Assembly: GCA_964371785.1 (NCBI GenBank)
Contig: CAYJOL010000001.1
Location: forward strand, 248,001 to 312,000
From: CAVQCT01 sp964371785
GTDB taxonomy: Bacteria; Zixibacteria; MSB-5A5; GN15; FEB-12
Length of the DNA stretch: 64,000 bases
Reading direction: 5' to 3'
A program made the position numbers and the translations under genes. The notes under the pieces are model-generated. The model had not been told where the DNA came from. It worked only from the letters and a program-made list of their open reading frames with translations, and ran no database searches. Below are positions 16,473 to 26,137 of the stretch, piece after piece. The stretch's first letter is position 1. Every line of letters starts with the position of its first letter.

Positions 16473-18422
16473 TCACAACTTCCTGAAACCGATAAACAGG
16501 TCGGGCGGGTCTTGATACTTGAAACGAATCGGCATGAAGAAGTAGTAGTTGTTGAAGCGGTCTTTGTCAAAAAGATAGTGGTGCGGGTCAAGAAGGATTG
16601 CGACAGGTCTTCGGCTAAGCATCTTTCCAAAGGCAAAAATCGAATCCTGGGCAGTAAAGACGTCGTGTTTGAGGGTATCAAACAACGTATCCCCTCCCTC
16701 TGTCACAAATCCTATTTCCAGCGGCATGATAATCTGGCCATGGTTCGTCAGCCGGTATTTAAGATCAAACTCTTCACCCTTCTTCTCGGACCTGGCGTCA
16801 TAGACACCGAAGTCATAGCTCTTCGTTGTATCCGACCACTCCGTCCAAAACCAGTCAAGCGGTAAGGCGGCGACCGAATCGACAGACGTCTCGAACTGGT
16901 CAAGAGATACCGGGCCGCGCAGATTCTTTTGCGCCAGCTCGCCCAGAGAGCGCCAGACTGTAGAGTCCCCCACGACGAATCGGAGCATGTATAACAAACC
17001 AGGGAATTTTCGCGCGACGTAAGCAGGGTATGCGCGAAGCATACGCACATCGTTTCTGATATAGCTGTCTGCGATCGACGGCGCAGGCATATAGGGGTTA
17101 AAAAGTCGATTATCAGTTCGGTAGATGCGGGAGACCACTGACTTGCCTTTCATCCATCCTTCGTACTTGTCGAGCAACTCGAGTGACTGGATGCCATACT
17201 TTCGATTCAGCATCATCGCGGCAACATAGTATGTCACCCCTTGTTCAAAAAATCGGGACACCCCGTTGTCCTGGTCGCCCTGCCCGAACCAGCATCCGGC
17301 TATCGAGACGGCCAGCGCGGTTTTCAGGGCTTCAGACTTCATGTCTCGGGGCAGGATGATAAACTGAGGATCCGGCTGTGAAGGTTGGTTGGTATCAGCC
17401 GCGACAATCACCAGTTGCGGGTGGGGAAAATTCCCAAGTTCGGACTGATACTCCCGAATCATGTCTCGGGTGAACCTGGCGACCGAATCGGCCCAGGAGG
17501 TCTTCTTGCGGTCATTGTAGCAGACCTCGATCATTGAGTTGCCCACAAAGGCTCTATCCTGCTTGAACGACGGCATCACGACAAAACTAAACAGAGCCCG
17601 ATCCTTCGAAGTAAAAGCGTATTCTTTGAGTCCATTTTTGTATTCGGGACGATAGCTCTCCCCATCGAGACCCCTGTCAAATCGGTTCGTTACGTCAATG
17701 AATATGGAATCATCATTTGGCTTCGGGGGGAATCCATAGAGTTCCTTCTCGTTTAGCAGCTGACCGGCGCAGGCTATTTCATACGAAGTATCGATAGAGA
17801 GCAAGATGTTGTAATCAGCAGGCGCTGTTGGCGGATTATTCCACCACAGATACTGGTCGGTGACCCAACCTGAGTCTGTGCAAATACAGATTCTCGGATA
17901 CCAATCATCGAGCTGCCAGTACTTTTTCTTTGGTGAAGACTCAACTGGGAGCCGGGATTCGAAAGCGGATAACAGATATACCATCTGTCCCGGAGCGACC
18001 GGAGCGGGCAGCTTGATTTTCAAAATGCTGTTGTCATAGACCATGTCCGATGAATCGACGCGAATGCCGAACGCAAGTAGCGAGTCAATGTGTATATATC
18101 CTCGGCTCGTACTTTTGAGATTGTGAACGGTACTGTCATCGCTTGCCAACAGACGACGGTCGAGCAGGCTTCCTTTCTCCCAGGCGTTCAGATCAAGTCG
18201 AAAATACAGCTCATGGAGGGTGTCCGAAGTGTTATTAACGTAGTTGAGTTCCATGTCCGTGCGTACCAGAGATGACTCAGGAATGACATGAACGCGCATC
18301 GTGTAGGCGGGGTCCGGTGTCTGCAGCTGCCATTCAGGGACCCGTTCGAGAGTACGGTCAACAGAATTGGCCCGACAAACCATTAACGCCAGTACAAATA
18401 TGCAGATTCCGATCTTTTTCAT
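16473..18422 (-). CDS. M1 aminopeptidase-like secreted protein lacking the zinc site (pseudopeptidase)
   Basis: A 649-residue protein with a signal peptide (MKKIGICIFVLALMVCRANS). The N-terminal beta domain (PAYTMRVHVIPESSLVRTDMELNYVN) and the following region (PRICICTDSGWVTDQYLWWNN) match the M1 gluzincin family. Where M1 enzymes have HExxH followed by WLxEG, this protein reads AVSIAGCWFGQ (371-381) and RFFEQGVTYYV (390-400). Both zinc His residues, the general-base Glu and the third ligand Glu are all replaced. Peptidase activity is therefore very unlikely; a binding or scaffold role is inference. Its ATG overlaps the TGA of the ABC ATPase gene as ATGA, which implies coupled translation. 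Confidence 0.85.
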   Translation of the reverse strand: MKKIGICIFVLALMVCRANSVDRTLERVPEWQLQTPDPAYTMRVHVIPESSLVRTDMELNYVNNTSDTLHELYFRLDLNAWEKGSLLDRRLLASDDSTVHNLKSTSRGYIHIDSLLAFGIRVDSSDMVYDNSILKIKLPAPVAPGQMVYLLSAFESRLPVESSPKKKYWQLDDWYPRICICTDSGWVTDQYLWWNNPPTAPADYNILLSIDTSYEIACAGQLLNEKELYGFPPKPNDDSIFIDVTNRFDRGLDGESYRPEYKNGLKEYAFTSKDRALFSFVVMPSFKQDRAFVGNSMIEVCYNDRKKTSWADSVARFTRDMIREYQSELGNFPHPQLVIVAADTNQPSQPDPQFIILPRDMKSEALKTALAVSIAGCWFGQGDQDNGVSRFFEQGVTYYVAAMMLNRKYGIQSLELLDKYEGWMKGKSVVSRIYRTDNRLFNPYMPAPSIADSYIRNDVRMLRAYPAYVARKFPGLLYMLRFVVGDSTVWRSLGELAQKNLRGPVSLDQFETSVDSVAALPLDWFWTEWSDTTKSYDFGVYDARSEKKGEEFDLKYRLTNHGQIIMPLEIGFVTEGGDTLFDTLKHDVFTAQDSIFAFGKMLSRRPVAILLDPHHYLFDKDRFNNYYFFMPIRFKYQDPPDLFIGFRKL

Positions 18423-19150
18423 GTTAAAATGACCCTTGCAAGAAATTCTTTTGTTCGTTGATTCTTTGGGTTAGCAAAAAACTCCCTGGGTTCACCTTCC
18501 TCGATAATCCTGCCACCGTCGATAAAGACTATCCGGTGTGCGACCTCTCGCGCAAATCCCATCTCATGTGTCACCACAAGCATTGTCATTCCTTCGCGCG
18601 CCAGCTGTTTCATGACTTCGAGCACTTCCCCTATCATTTCGGGATCAAGGGCGGATGTTACCTCGTCAAATAGCATGATCTTCGGGTTCATTGCAAGCGC
18701 TCTTGCAATCGCCACCCGCTGTTTCTGCCCGCCGGACAGCTGTCCCGGGAAGGCATCAAGCTTATCTCCGAGCCCGACTTTCTTTAACAGACTTGCCGAA
18801 ATCTCCCTCGCTTCCTCAGCTGACCGCTTTCGGACTACCCGCTGGGCGAGATTCACATTATTGATAACCGTGAGATGCGGAAACAGATTGAACTGTTGGA
18901 ACACCATACCTACTTCGAGCCTGATCTCGTGAATGTCGACGTGCTTGCTGTCAATCCTGTATCCATCGATATCTATTTCTCCAGCCTGGATATCCTCAAG
19001 TGCATTTAAGCACCTGAGCAGAGTTGATTTTCCTGATCCCGACGGACCCAGGATGACCACCACCTCTCCTTGCTCGACACTCAGACTGAGATTGTCAACA
19101 GCTGTGATCTCGTCGAATTTACAGGTAATATTTTTTACTTCAATGATCAT
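18419..19150 (-). CDS. Polar amino-acid ABC transporter ATP-binding protein (GlnQ-type)
   Basis: A 243-residue ATPase from ATG 19150 (MIIEVKNITC), preceded by GGAA nine bases upstream. A frame-extending start at 19204 would intrude further into the permease gene. Walker A is GPSGSGKST (35-43), the signature is LSGGQKQR (138-145), Walker B is IMLFDE (158-163), and the switch His follows in VVTHEMGFAREV. The sequence type matches the polar amino-acid uptake (PAAT) family. It overlaps the permease gene by 11 bases. No periplasmic binding-protein gene is adjacent, so one must be supplied from elsewhere. Confidence 0.93.
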   Translation of the reverse strand: MIIEVKNITCKFDEITAVDNLSLSVEQGEVVVILGPSGSGKSTLLRCLNALEDIQAGEIDIDGYRIDSKHVDIHEIRLEVGMVFQQFNLFPHLTVINNVNLAQRVVRKRSAEEAREISASLLKKVGLGDKLDAFPGQLSGGQKQRVAIARALAMNPKIMLFDEVTSALDPEMIGEVLEVMKQLAREGMTMLVVTHEMGFAREVAHRIVFIDGGRIIEEGEPREFFANPKNQRTKEFLARVILT

Positions 19151-19826
19151 GGCGCGATGTTCCAAAGCCGTGTACGGCAAATTTCTTTTCGATCCGGCGG
19201 ACAAGTCTGGTCAATGTGAGGGTCATAGCAAGATAGATAAGACCGACTACGAGCCAGGTCTGAAAATCAAGGAAACTCTGACTGGTGTACTGGCGGCCCG
19301 CCTGGGTCAGTTCTCTGAGACCTATTATCGAAACCAACGATGAGTCTTTCAGGCAGGCGATGAACTCGTTGGCCCCCGGCGGCACCACTATGCGGAAGGA
19401 CTGCGGCAGGATTATGTAGCGCATTGTCTGCCACCGCGTCATCCCCAGAGACATCGCCGCTTCGTGCTGGCCATAATCAATAGCTTCGATACCGGAGCGG
19501 AAGATTTCGGCCATGTACGCTCCGTAGCATACGCCCACCGCAAGGACACCTGCTGTAAATCGATCCAGATTGGCAAGCTTTCCAAGACCGAAGTAGAAGA
19601 AGAAAATGAGCACGAGTAAGGGAATCCCCCGCAGCACGTTGATGTAGGCTCCCGCAATCCATCGAATAAGTCGATTCTCTGAAATCCTCGCTACGCCAAA
19701 CACCAACCCGAACAGCAGCGCGATAAGATAAGAAACGACCGATATAAGGATAGTCCAGTGGACGACCTGAATCAGATAGAAAAAGATGCGCCCCAGAATG
19801 CCAAACTGATTAGCCAGCCAGTCCAT
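19140..19826 (-). CDS. Polar amino-acid ABC transporter permease (GlnP/HisM-type)
   Basis: A 228-residue inner-membrane protein with about five transmembrane helices. The cytoplasmic EAA loop is EAAMSLGMTRWQTMRYIILPQ-like (about 143-163), which contacts the ATPase. The segment INVLRGIPLLVLIFF is the hallmark of the His/Glu/Gln/Arg permease family. It probably works as a homodimer with the ATPase encoded next to it. It follows the AsmA gene by 46 bases. Confidence 0.93.
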   Translation of the reverse strand: MDWLANQFGILGRIFFYLIQVVHWTILISVVSYLIALLFGLVFGVARISENRLIRWIAGAYINVLRGIPLLVLIFFFYFGLGKLANLDRFTAGVLAVGVCYGAYMAEIFRSGIEAIDYGQHEAAMSLGMTRWQTMRYIILPQSFRIVVPPGANEFIACLKDSSLVSIIGLRELTQAGRQYTSQSFLDFQTWLVVGLIYLAMTLTLTRLVRRIEKKFAVHGFGTSRHDH

Positions 19827-19872
19827 CCGGGGTCCTTACGCTGTCTGCCTGTTTACGGGAGCTGACTTTCAT

Positions 19873-22707
19873 TTACTTCTTTTTGAACAGATTATTGATA
19901 AGGTCCTTCGTCTCATCCTTGACATTGCTTCCCAGATTCTTGCTGATTGCGGCATAATCTACTTCGAACTTAGGCTCAGTCATCGTCCCGCCGAATGCGA
20001 TCGGCAGTTTTATCTGATCGACCGACTTCTCCGTCAGCATCCCGGCCAGGTCGCCCAGAACGCCTTTCTTCGAGAGGAGCTTCTGGGACCATTCCCGGGA
20101 TAAGAGTATTGAGCCGGAATACTGGATATCGCCATTGAATGCGTAGAAACCGCCAATTTCGATATCTCCCATATCGCCAAGTCTTGTTTTGAGATTATCA
20201 AGTATCACCTTGCCGTCTTTGACCGAGACTTTCGTAGCAAGGTTCCTTAACGATTGCTCTTTGTCGAACGGCTGGCCTATTTTCTCAGCTAAACTCGACA
20301 AAGCAGTATACACGACTCCCGTTGTAACCAGCTTTGCCTGTCGCATGTTGCCGTCCGAATTCATCGTCAATGAATTTATAAAGTCCGTGCGTTCCCACCC
20401 GTTTGCGCCGTAGGTTCCATCCATATCGATCTTTCCGAATACATAGCCACTGATCGGCGCGAACCGCTTCATGAAATCATCGACTTCCACCTGGGTGGCG
20501 TCGAACTTACCTGAATAAACGGGATTATTGAAATTGCTCAGATCGACGGTGGTGGTGCCGGTAATATCGCCCGTGTACACCTTACCGGTAACGTCATAAC
20601 ACTCAATCTTCCGATCGTATATCTTCACTTTGCCGTCGATATTCGTGAAGTCTACTTTCGTATAGACGAGGGTATCCGCATGGAACGTCCCACGGCCATC
20701 GATATCGGGGAGAATAATCGCCGAAACGGAATCCTGTACTGCGGTGGCGCTCTCCTGTGCCGTTCCGGGCGATGCCTCGGGGAACAGCTTATCGACATCG
20801 AAATGGTGAGAATTCAGCGTGAAGAGAAACATCGGCTTCTGCATTTTACTTCGATCGATATCTTTAAGCGGTAACAGATATGGGAATGGGTCAATCAGCT
20901 TGCCGTTAAACGAGGCATCGCTGGAAACGAACCGAACATTCATCGATTTTACCGCGATCGTGTCAGGGAATACGCCCAGATCGGCGTCAAAATGTTGGAT
21001 CGGCTCCGGGAGCAGGCTGTCGTTGTACGCGCCATCGCTTATACTCACCGTGCCGCGTGGTTTCAAACCGGTGTAATTGGTCAAGGTCCCTGATAACCGC
21101 ATATCCATCGATAATTTCCCCGATAGCTGCGGATTGCCTTTCGGCGGAAGCATCGCTTTGAGCACTGCCAGGTCGAGGTTCCCTTCCAGTCTACCATCGA
21201 TGGTCGGAGAAATCTTCTTCTTACCCAAAGAGTCGGCCATAAAATATGGCACGATATCATTGAGCCGGCCATCGAATGCCAGAGATCCCGATTTGGTAGC
21301 CATAGTCAGCTTCTTGACACTGACCAGACGGTTGTCGAAGTAAACGTCGACGTCAAATGAGGTGACTGGCTCGAGCATGAATTTGGCGTCATAACTGCCG
21401 TTGGTGATCGCAAGATTACCGGAGAATCCGATATTCTCATAGTCTTTAACTCTCCCTGAAATCTTCAGATCGAACCGCGCGTCACCTGACAGTTTCTGAT
21501 TGTATTTTACCGGAAGGAACGGTTCCAGATAGACCAGATTCAAGCCGCCGGCCAGTTCGCCGTTTACAGTAGGATCAGAGAAATCATCGACCACCAGATG
21601 AGCCTTGACCGGCTTACCGTCGAAATTACCATCCTCGATATTGAGTCTCAGGTTATTATTCTTGACGTCGATCACCGCTTTCTTTATCTGCAGCTGGCCC
21701 GGAATCTTCTTGTGGGCGACATCGAGCGAGCTGAAGGTTGCGGTACCGAAATAGGTCAAGGTATCGACTCGATCTTTATCATAATCGATATCCAGATTAA
21801 CACCGAAACTTCCATTGACCTGGAATTCCTTGACAGTTTCCAACTTTTGCGGCGGGACGAGACTCAACAGATCAGCGACCGCGATGTTATCTGAGGTTAT
21901 CGTAACACGGCTTTTCATCGCACCGATCGGATCCGTCACTTCGCCTTTGAGCCCAAAGACGAGTTTGTTGGCTTGCAGCTCGGTGTTTTCGAACGAGAGC
22001 AGTCGGTCGCCGGGATTATATTGAAGGTTATACGTCAACCCGAGCGCAAGCGGCGGAAACGGTTTATCGGTCGCGATCAGGAAGGTATCAACCGAAAGCT
22101 TACCGGCAGATTTGTAGTATTTATTCTCGGGAGTAGTGAGAGTCGTCGACAGATTGAGGTTTCGCAGGGCAAAGCTGATATGACTGCTGTCGTCCTGGTA
22201 GGATAGATTACCTTTGTTGATGTCGAGTTGGTCGAACGATACGACCGCCGCCGCCGCGACCATCTGCTCAGGCGTGGCCTGCTCGACCACTTGCTTTGGG
22301 GCCGCGCTAGCCAGGCTGGGAAAGGAGTAGTTGGTGCTCCCGTCGGCAAGTTTAAGCAGCCTGATATCGGAACCGTTTACAATCAACCGGTCGATGTGAA
22401 ATTCGCCGTTTATCAACGGCAGGATACTCAGCTTGACATCGATATTATCAGCCTTCAGCATCTCTCCCGGTATGCCGGTCGGATTACTGATTGCTACTCC
22501 CCCGAGTTTGACCCCAAGTCCGCCCCAGATAGAGACAGCGGCGTCCTGGATGGCAATTGTCCGTCCAAGCTGTGCGCTTCCCTTTTCAATCACCATCTGC
22601 TTGGCTTTTTCCACCGGGAAGAACATCCATAATGCGATTGCTGCCAGCACGATGACGACTACGACGATACCGGCTATCCAGCCGGCTATTCTCAACAGCC
22701 TTTTCAT
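19873..22707 (-). CDS. AsmA-family protein
   Basis: A 944-residue protein anchored by one N-terminal helix (IAGWIAGIVVVVIVLAAIALWMFF). It opens with the AsmA pattern RTIAIQDAAVSIWGGLGVKLGGVAISNP and continues as a long series of beta repeats (KVDFTNIDGKVKIYDRKIECYDVTGKVY), ending in the AsmA C-terminal domain (LKTRLGDMGDIEIGGF). AsmA-like proteins are thought to bridge the periplasm and move phospholipids between membranes; this role is from family knowledge. The ribosome site AGAGG is close to the ATG. It is the first gene of the run that continues into the ABC transporter. Confidence 0.88.
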   Translation of the reverse strand: MKRLLRIAGWIAGIVVVVIVLAAIALWMFFPVEKAKQMVIEKGSAQLGRTIAIQDAAVSIWGGLGVKLGGVAISNPTGIPGEMLKADNIDVKLSILPLINGEFHIDRLIVNGSDIRLLKLADGSTNYSFPSLASAAPKQVVEQATPEQMVAAAAVVSFDQLDINKGNLSYQDDSSHISFALRNLNLSTTLTTPENKYYKSAGKLSVDTFLIATDKPFPPLALGLTYNLQYNPGDRLLSFENTELQANKLVFGLKGEVTDPIGAMKSRVTITSDNIAVADLLSLVPPQKLETVKEFQVNGSFGVNLDIDYDKDRVDTLTYFGTATFSSLDVAHKKIPGQLQIKKAVIDVKNNNLRLNIEDGNFDGKPVKAHLVVDDFSDPTVNGELAGGLNLVYLEPFLPVKYNQKLSGDARFDLKISGRVKDYENIGFSGNLAITNGSYDAKFMLEPVTSFDVDVYFDNRLVSVKKLTMATKSGSLAFDGRLNDIVPYFMADSLGKKKISPTIDGRLEGNLDLAVLKAMLPPKGNPQLSGKLSMDMRLSGTLTNYTGLKPRGTVSISDGAYNDSLLPEPIQHFDADLGVFPDTIAVKSMNVRFVSSDASFNGKLIDPFPYLLPLKDIDRSKMQKPMFLFTLNSHHFDVDKLFPEASPGTAQESATAVQDSVSAIILPDIDGRGTFHADTLVYTKVDFTNIDGKVKIYDRKIECYDVTGKVYTGDITGTTTVDLSNFNNPVYSGKFDATQVEVDDFMKRFAPISGYVFGKIDMDGTYGANGWERTDFINSLTMNSDGNMRQAKLVTTGVVYTALSSLAEKIGQPFDKEQSLRNLATKVSVKDGKVILDNLKTRLGDMGDIEIGGFYAFNGDIQYSGSILLSREWSQKLLSKKGVLGDLAGMLTEKSVDQIKLPIAFGGTMTEPKFEVDYAAISKNLGSNVKDETKDLINNLFKKK

Positions 22708-22812
22708 ATCCTCTCAACTCTTTCGATCGATAGTTTGCATCATATCAGTCTAACAAGAAACCTCCCGGCAAGCAATTAAAACGACCGTCGGTTTACCGGC
22801 AGACTTAGCTGT

Positions 22813-23490
22813 TTATACCGTCAGCGAGTCGCCCGGTTTAAGGATAACGACTTCAGAACCCTTTACCAGAGACGCAAATCTCTTCGGGTCGGAGTGAATA
22901 ACATCGAATGTATCATAGTGAAATGGAACGACCGTCTTCGGGCGCAAAAACTCGACCGCCTTCACCGCGTCTTCAACACCCATAGTGAAGTTGTCGCCGA
23001 TAGGAAGAAAAGCCAGGTCGATCTTGTTCATCTCCCCTATCAGCTTCATGTCGTAGAATAATCCCGTATCGCCGGAGTGGTATATGACTTTGCCGTCGAT
23101 GGTAACGAGGAAGCCGACTGGCGGGCCGGTATAGCGCGACGCCTCGGGTCCATAGCCGCCGCCGTGATGCGCGATTGTCAGCTTGACACGGCCAAAATCA
23201 AAGTTAAAACCTCCCCCAATATGCATTGGGTGGACCTTGCAGCCCTGTGACCCGCACAAGTTTGCCAGCTCAAAATTGGCAATAATGGTCGCCTTGTTGC
23301 GTTTCGCTATTTCAATTCCGTCTCCGATGTGGTCACCGTGGCCATGACTGACGAGCACATAATCCACCTTGATCTCGTCCGCTTTAACGGGAGATTTTGG
23401 ATTACCGCTGATAAACGGATCGATAATGAGCTTATACTTGCTGTTGCTGATAGTTACACACGAATGGCCCAGGAATCTCACGTCGACCAT
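22813..23490 (-). CDS. UPF0173 metal-dependent hydrolase (metallo-beta-lactamase fold)
   Basis: A 225-residue protein of the YtkL/UPF0173 group. The metal-binding motif is SHGHGDHIGDG (HxHxDH), with further ligands in AHHGGGYG, HSGDTGLF and VPFHYDTF. Length and overall pattern are standard. Ribosome site GGAAGGAGA is strong. The physiological substrate of this family is not established. It stands 105 bases before the AsmA gene and 235 bases after mnmA; I see nothing coding in that 235-base gap. Confidence 0.9.
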   Translation of the reverse strand: MVDVRFLGHSCVTISNSKYKLIIDPFISGNPKSPVKADEIKVDYVLVSHGHGDHIGDGIEIAKRNKATIIANFELANLCGSQGCKVHPMHIGGGFNFDFGRVKLTIAHHGGGYGPEASRYTGPPVGFLVTIDGKVIYHSGDTGLFYDMKLIGEMNKIDLAFLPIGDNFTMGVEDAVKAVEFLRPKTVVPFHYDTFDVIHSDPKRFASLVKGSEVVILKPGDSLTV

Positions 23491-23725
23491 ACCATCTCCT
23501 TCCTCTGAAAGATGTCAGACATTCGAGGTACGCCAACCTTGAATATCTTGAATTTTCCATACCTCTCGTTATTTATAACCTGTAACAGGCAGGGCTGTCA
23601 AGTGTGCCGGAGCAGGCCTTGTGGCCGCCAATTATTGACCGAGAATCGACTGGTTAGTCAAAAAGAAGTGATGAGTGGTAATGAAAGATTGAGAATGCGT
23701 CAGTTCGTGGCTCACGCCGGGGAAA

Positions 23726-24811
23726 TCACACGATCAGTCCGCCGCCGAGAACTAGGTCGTCTTCATAGAGAACGACTGACTGCCCCGGGGTAATCGCGCG
23801 CTGTCGGTCCAGGAATGTCGCCCGGACAGTACCGTCCGGCAGCGGTGTAATCGCGGCGCGAGCGGGTTCATGGAGGTAGCGGATTTTTACCATGGCTTCA
23901 AAGGGCTGATTGTCGGGCACCCGGCTTATCCAATTTAACTTCTCCGCCACCAATTCTGATTTGAACAACGAGTCATTTTCCCCGACGATCACCCGGTTGT
24001 TCCCGAGGTCGATCCTCTGAACATAAAGAGGCGTAGGATATGCGATCCCGAGTCCCTTGCGCTGGCCAATCGTGTAGAACGGCGTTCCCTTATGCCGCCC
24101 CAGCACCGTGCCGTCTTCGAGCACAATATCCCCGGACGCATACTGTTTCCCCCGCTTTTGTTCATACTCAGTCAAAAAGCGTCGGTAATCGTTGTCGGCC
24201 ACAAAGCAGATTTCACGAGACTCGGCCTTCTCGGCCGTACGAAGATTGTATTTGCGGGCGATCTCCCGGACTTCGGACTTGAGCAATCCCCCCAGGGGCA
24301 TGATAGTTCTGGCCAGGGCCTCCTGCGTTACGCCCCAGAGCACATAAGACTGGTCACGAGTCGCATCCACGCCCTTGCGGATTCCGTAACGGCCATCGGG
24401 CATTCGCTCCACGAACGCGTAATGACCGGTGGCGATATACTCACAACCGACTTCCAGCGCCTTGCGCAGAAACTCATTCCATTTCACCTCGGAATTACAC
24501 CGAACACACGGGTTGGGAGTTCGTCCATTTTCATATTCTTCCACGAAATTATTTATGACGGTGTCATGGAAATGCCGCGACATGTTGAGAACGTAGAATG
24601 GCGCACCGATCGCGTCACAGACCATGCGACAATCAGTAATGGAATCGATCGTACAGCATCGGCCGTCTCTGTAAATATCGCCACCGACCTCGACATAGTC
24701 CCAGAGTTTCATGTGGGCACCCACCACGTCATACCCTTGCTCCTTCAAGAGAAACGCGGCGACCGATGAGTCTACACCGCCCGACATGGCGACCAATACT
24801 TTTTCTTTCAT
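23726..24811 (-). CDS. mnmA: tRNA-specific 2-thiouridylase MnmA
   Basis: A 361-residue enzyme that adds sulfur to wobble uridine 34 of Glu, Gln and Lys tRNAs. The PP-loop ATP site is SGGVDSS (10-16). The catalytic cysteine pair is C102 (TPNPCVRCN) and C202 (REICFVAD). The C-terminal beta-barrel follows (VRATFLDRQRAITPGQSVVLY). No clear ribosome site precedes the ATG. It lies downstream of iscS, the sulfur donor gene, but a hairpin terminator separates them. Confidence 0.96.
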   Translation of the reverse strand: MKEKVLVAMSGGVDSSVAAFLLKEQGYDVVGAHMKLWDYVEVGGDIYRDGRCCTIDSITDCRMVCDAIGAPFYVLNMSRHFHDTVINNFVEEYENGRTPNPCVRCNSEVKWNEFLRKALEVGCEYIATGHYAFVERMPDGRYGIRKGVDATRDQSYVLWGVTQEALARTIMPLGGLLKSEVREIARKYNLRTAEKAESREICFVADNDYRRFLTEYEQKRGKQYASGDIVLEDGTVLGRHKGTPFYTIGQRKGLGIAYPTPLYVQRIDLGNNRVIVGENDSLFKSELVAEKLNWISRVPDNQPFEAMVKIRYLHEPARAAITPLPDGTVRATFLDRQRAITPGQSVVLYEDDLVLGGGLIV

Positions 24812-24827
24812 ATTTTTCTATTCACAC

Positions 24828-24851
24828 AAAAGGGTCGCGAACGACCCTTTT
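24828..24851. terminator. Bidirectional-looking terminator between iscS and mnmA
   Basis: AAAAGGGTCG (24828-24837) pairs perfectly with CGACCCTTTT (24842-24851) around four bases; on the minus-strand RNA the loop reads UUCG. The A-tract on one arm and T-tract on the other allow function in either direction. It lies 24 bases after the iscS stop and 17 bases before the mnmA ATG. Confidence 0.8.
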
Positions 24852-24875
24852 TGGCTGAATCGTTCGTATCCCGTG

Positions 24876-26045
24876 TTACCCTCGTTTGCTGTAAACCGGG
24901 GACATGTCACGGAGCCGCTGGATAATGCCGGGAAGTTCCGCGAGTACAAAGTCGAGCTGCTCTTTTGTGGTCGAGCGACCCATGGAGAAGCGAATGGCTC
25001 CCTGCGCTACGATCCGGTCTATACCCATGGCAACCAGGACGTGCGACGGTTCGGTTGAACCGGATGTGCAGGCCGAACCGGATGACACTGCGATCCCCTT
25101 CATGTCGAGTCCGAGCAGAATCGATTCGCCTTCCACACCCTTGAAAGACAGGTTTACTGTCTGCGGAATACGATTCTTCCTCGGGCTATTGAGGTAGACA
25201 TCCGGGATTGTCGCGGTCACCTGCTGGATGAAATAGTCGGACAACTCGCTCATTGTCGTAAAATCCTGAAGCTGCCGGGCCAGTGCGATCTGCAGTGCTT
25301 CCGCTAAACCGACTGCTCCGGCAACGTTTTCAGTTCCGGGACGGCGCTTCTTCTCATGTGATCCACCGTAAAACAGGGGCGCAAGCTTGAGTCCGCGTCT
25401 TACGAATAAAGCTCCAATTCCTTTAGGACCATAAATCTTGTGTGCCGTCAACGACAGCAAGTCAACATCCATCTGCCGGACATCAACTTTGATCTTACCC
25501 GTGGACTGGACGGCGTCGGTATGAAACCACGCTCCCTTTTCGTGAGCTACCTCGGTGAGTGCCGCGATATCCTGCACCGTTCCGGTCTCGTTGTTAGCAT
25601 GCATGACAGATACGATTCCCGTGTCCTCTCTGGTGAGAGAACGAAGCGTTTCCGCGGATGCAAACCCTTCCTTATCGACCGGTAGCAGATCAAGATCCCA
25701 GCCTTCCTTGTGCTTGAGATATTCGGCCGGCTCAAGCACTGCGTGATGCTCGGTCGCTCCGACAATGATATGATTCTTGTGGCCTTTGAGCTGTTTGGCG
25801 CTGCCAAGAATGGAAATATTATCCGATTCGGTTCCGCCGGACGTGAAATACAGTTCCGACGGTTCGCAGTTAATGATTGACGCTATCGTTTCACGAGCGT
25901 TCTCCAGAGCTACTTTGGCTTCTCGTCCGTAGGAATGCACTGAACTTCCGTTGCCGAATTTATCGGTCAGAAACGGCATCATAGCATCTATTACCTGCGA
26001 TTCGACCGGGGTGGTCGCGTTATGATCAAGATAAATAGGCTTCAT
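24876..26045 (-). CDS. iscS: Cysteine desulfurase (NifS/IscS class I)
   Basis: A 389-residue PLP enzyme that frees sulfur from cysteine as an enzyme persulfide. The PLP lysine is K203 (LTAHKIYGPKG) and the catalytic loop is SSGSACTSGS, with C326. The N-terminus MKPIYLDHNATTP and GGTESDN (70-76) are diagnostic. Ribosome site AAAGGAA is clear. It is upstream of mnmA, the likely sulfur acceptor for tRNA thiolation. No iscU or iscA lies nearby, so it could equally be called NifS; I use the general symbol. Confidence 0.92.
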   Translation of the reverse strand: MKPIYLDHNATTPVESQVIDAMMPFLTDKFGNGSSVHSYGREAKVALENARETIASIINCEPSELYFTSGGTESDNISILGSAKQLKGHKNHIIVGATEHHAVLEPAEYLKHKEGWDLDLLPVDKEGFASAETLRSLTREDTGIVSVMHANNETGTVQDIAALTEVAHEKGAWFHTDAVQSTGKIKVDVRQMDVDLLSLTAHKIYGPKGIGALFVRRGLKLAPLFYGGSHEKKRRPGTENVAGAVGLAEALQIALARQLQDFTTMSELSDYFIQQVTATIPDVYLNSPRKNRIPQTVNLSFKGVEGESILLGLDMKGIAVSSGSACTSGSTEPSHVLVAMGIDRIVAQGAIRFSMGRSTTKEQLDFVLAELPGIIQRLRDMSPVYSKRG

Positions 26046-26137
26046 CTGGTTCCTTTACAACTTACCGTCGACTTTCGTCTTATACACCATTACGAACGGG
26101 CCTGCCGCCCTGATTGTTCTGAAAAACGAGATATTCA

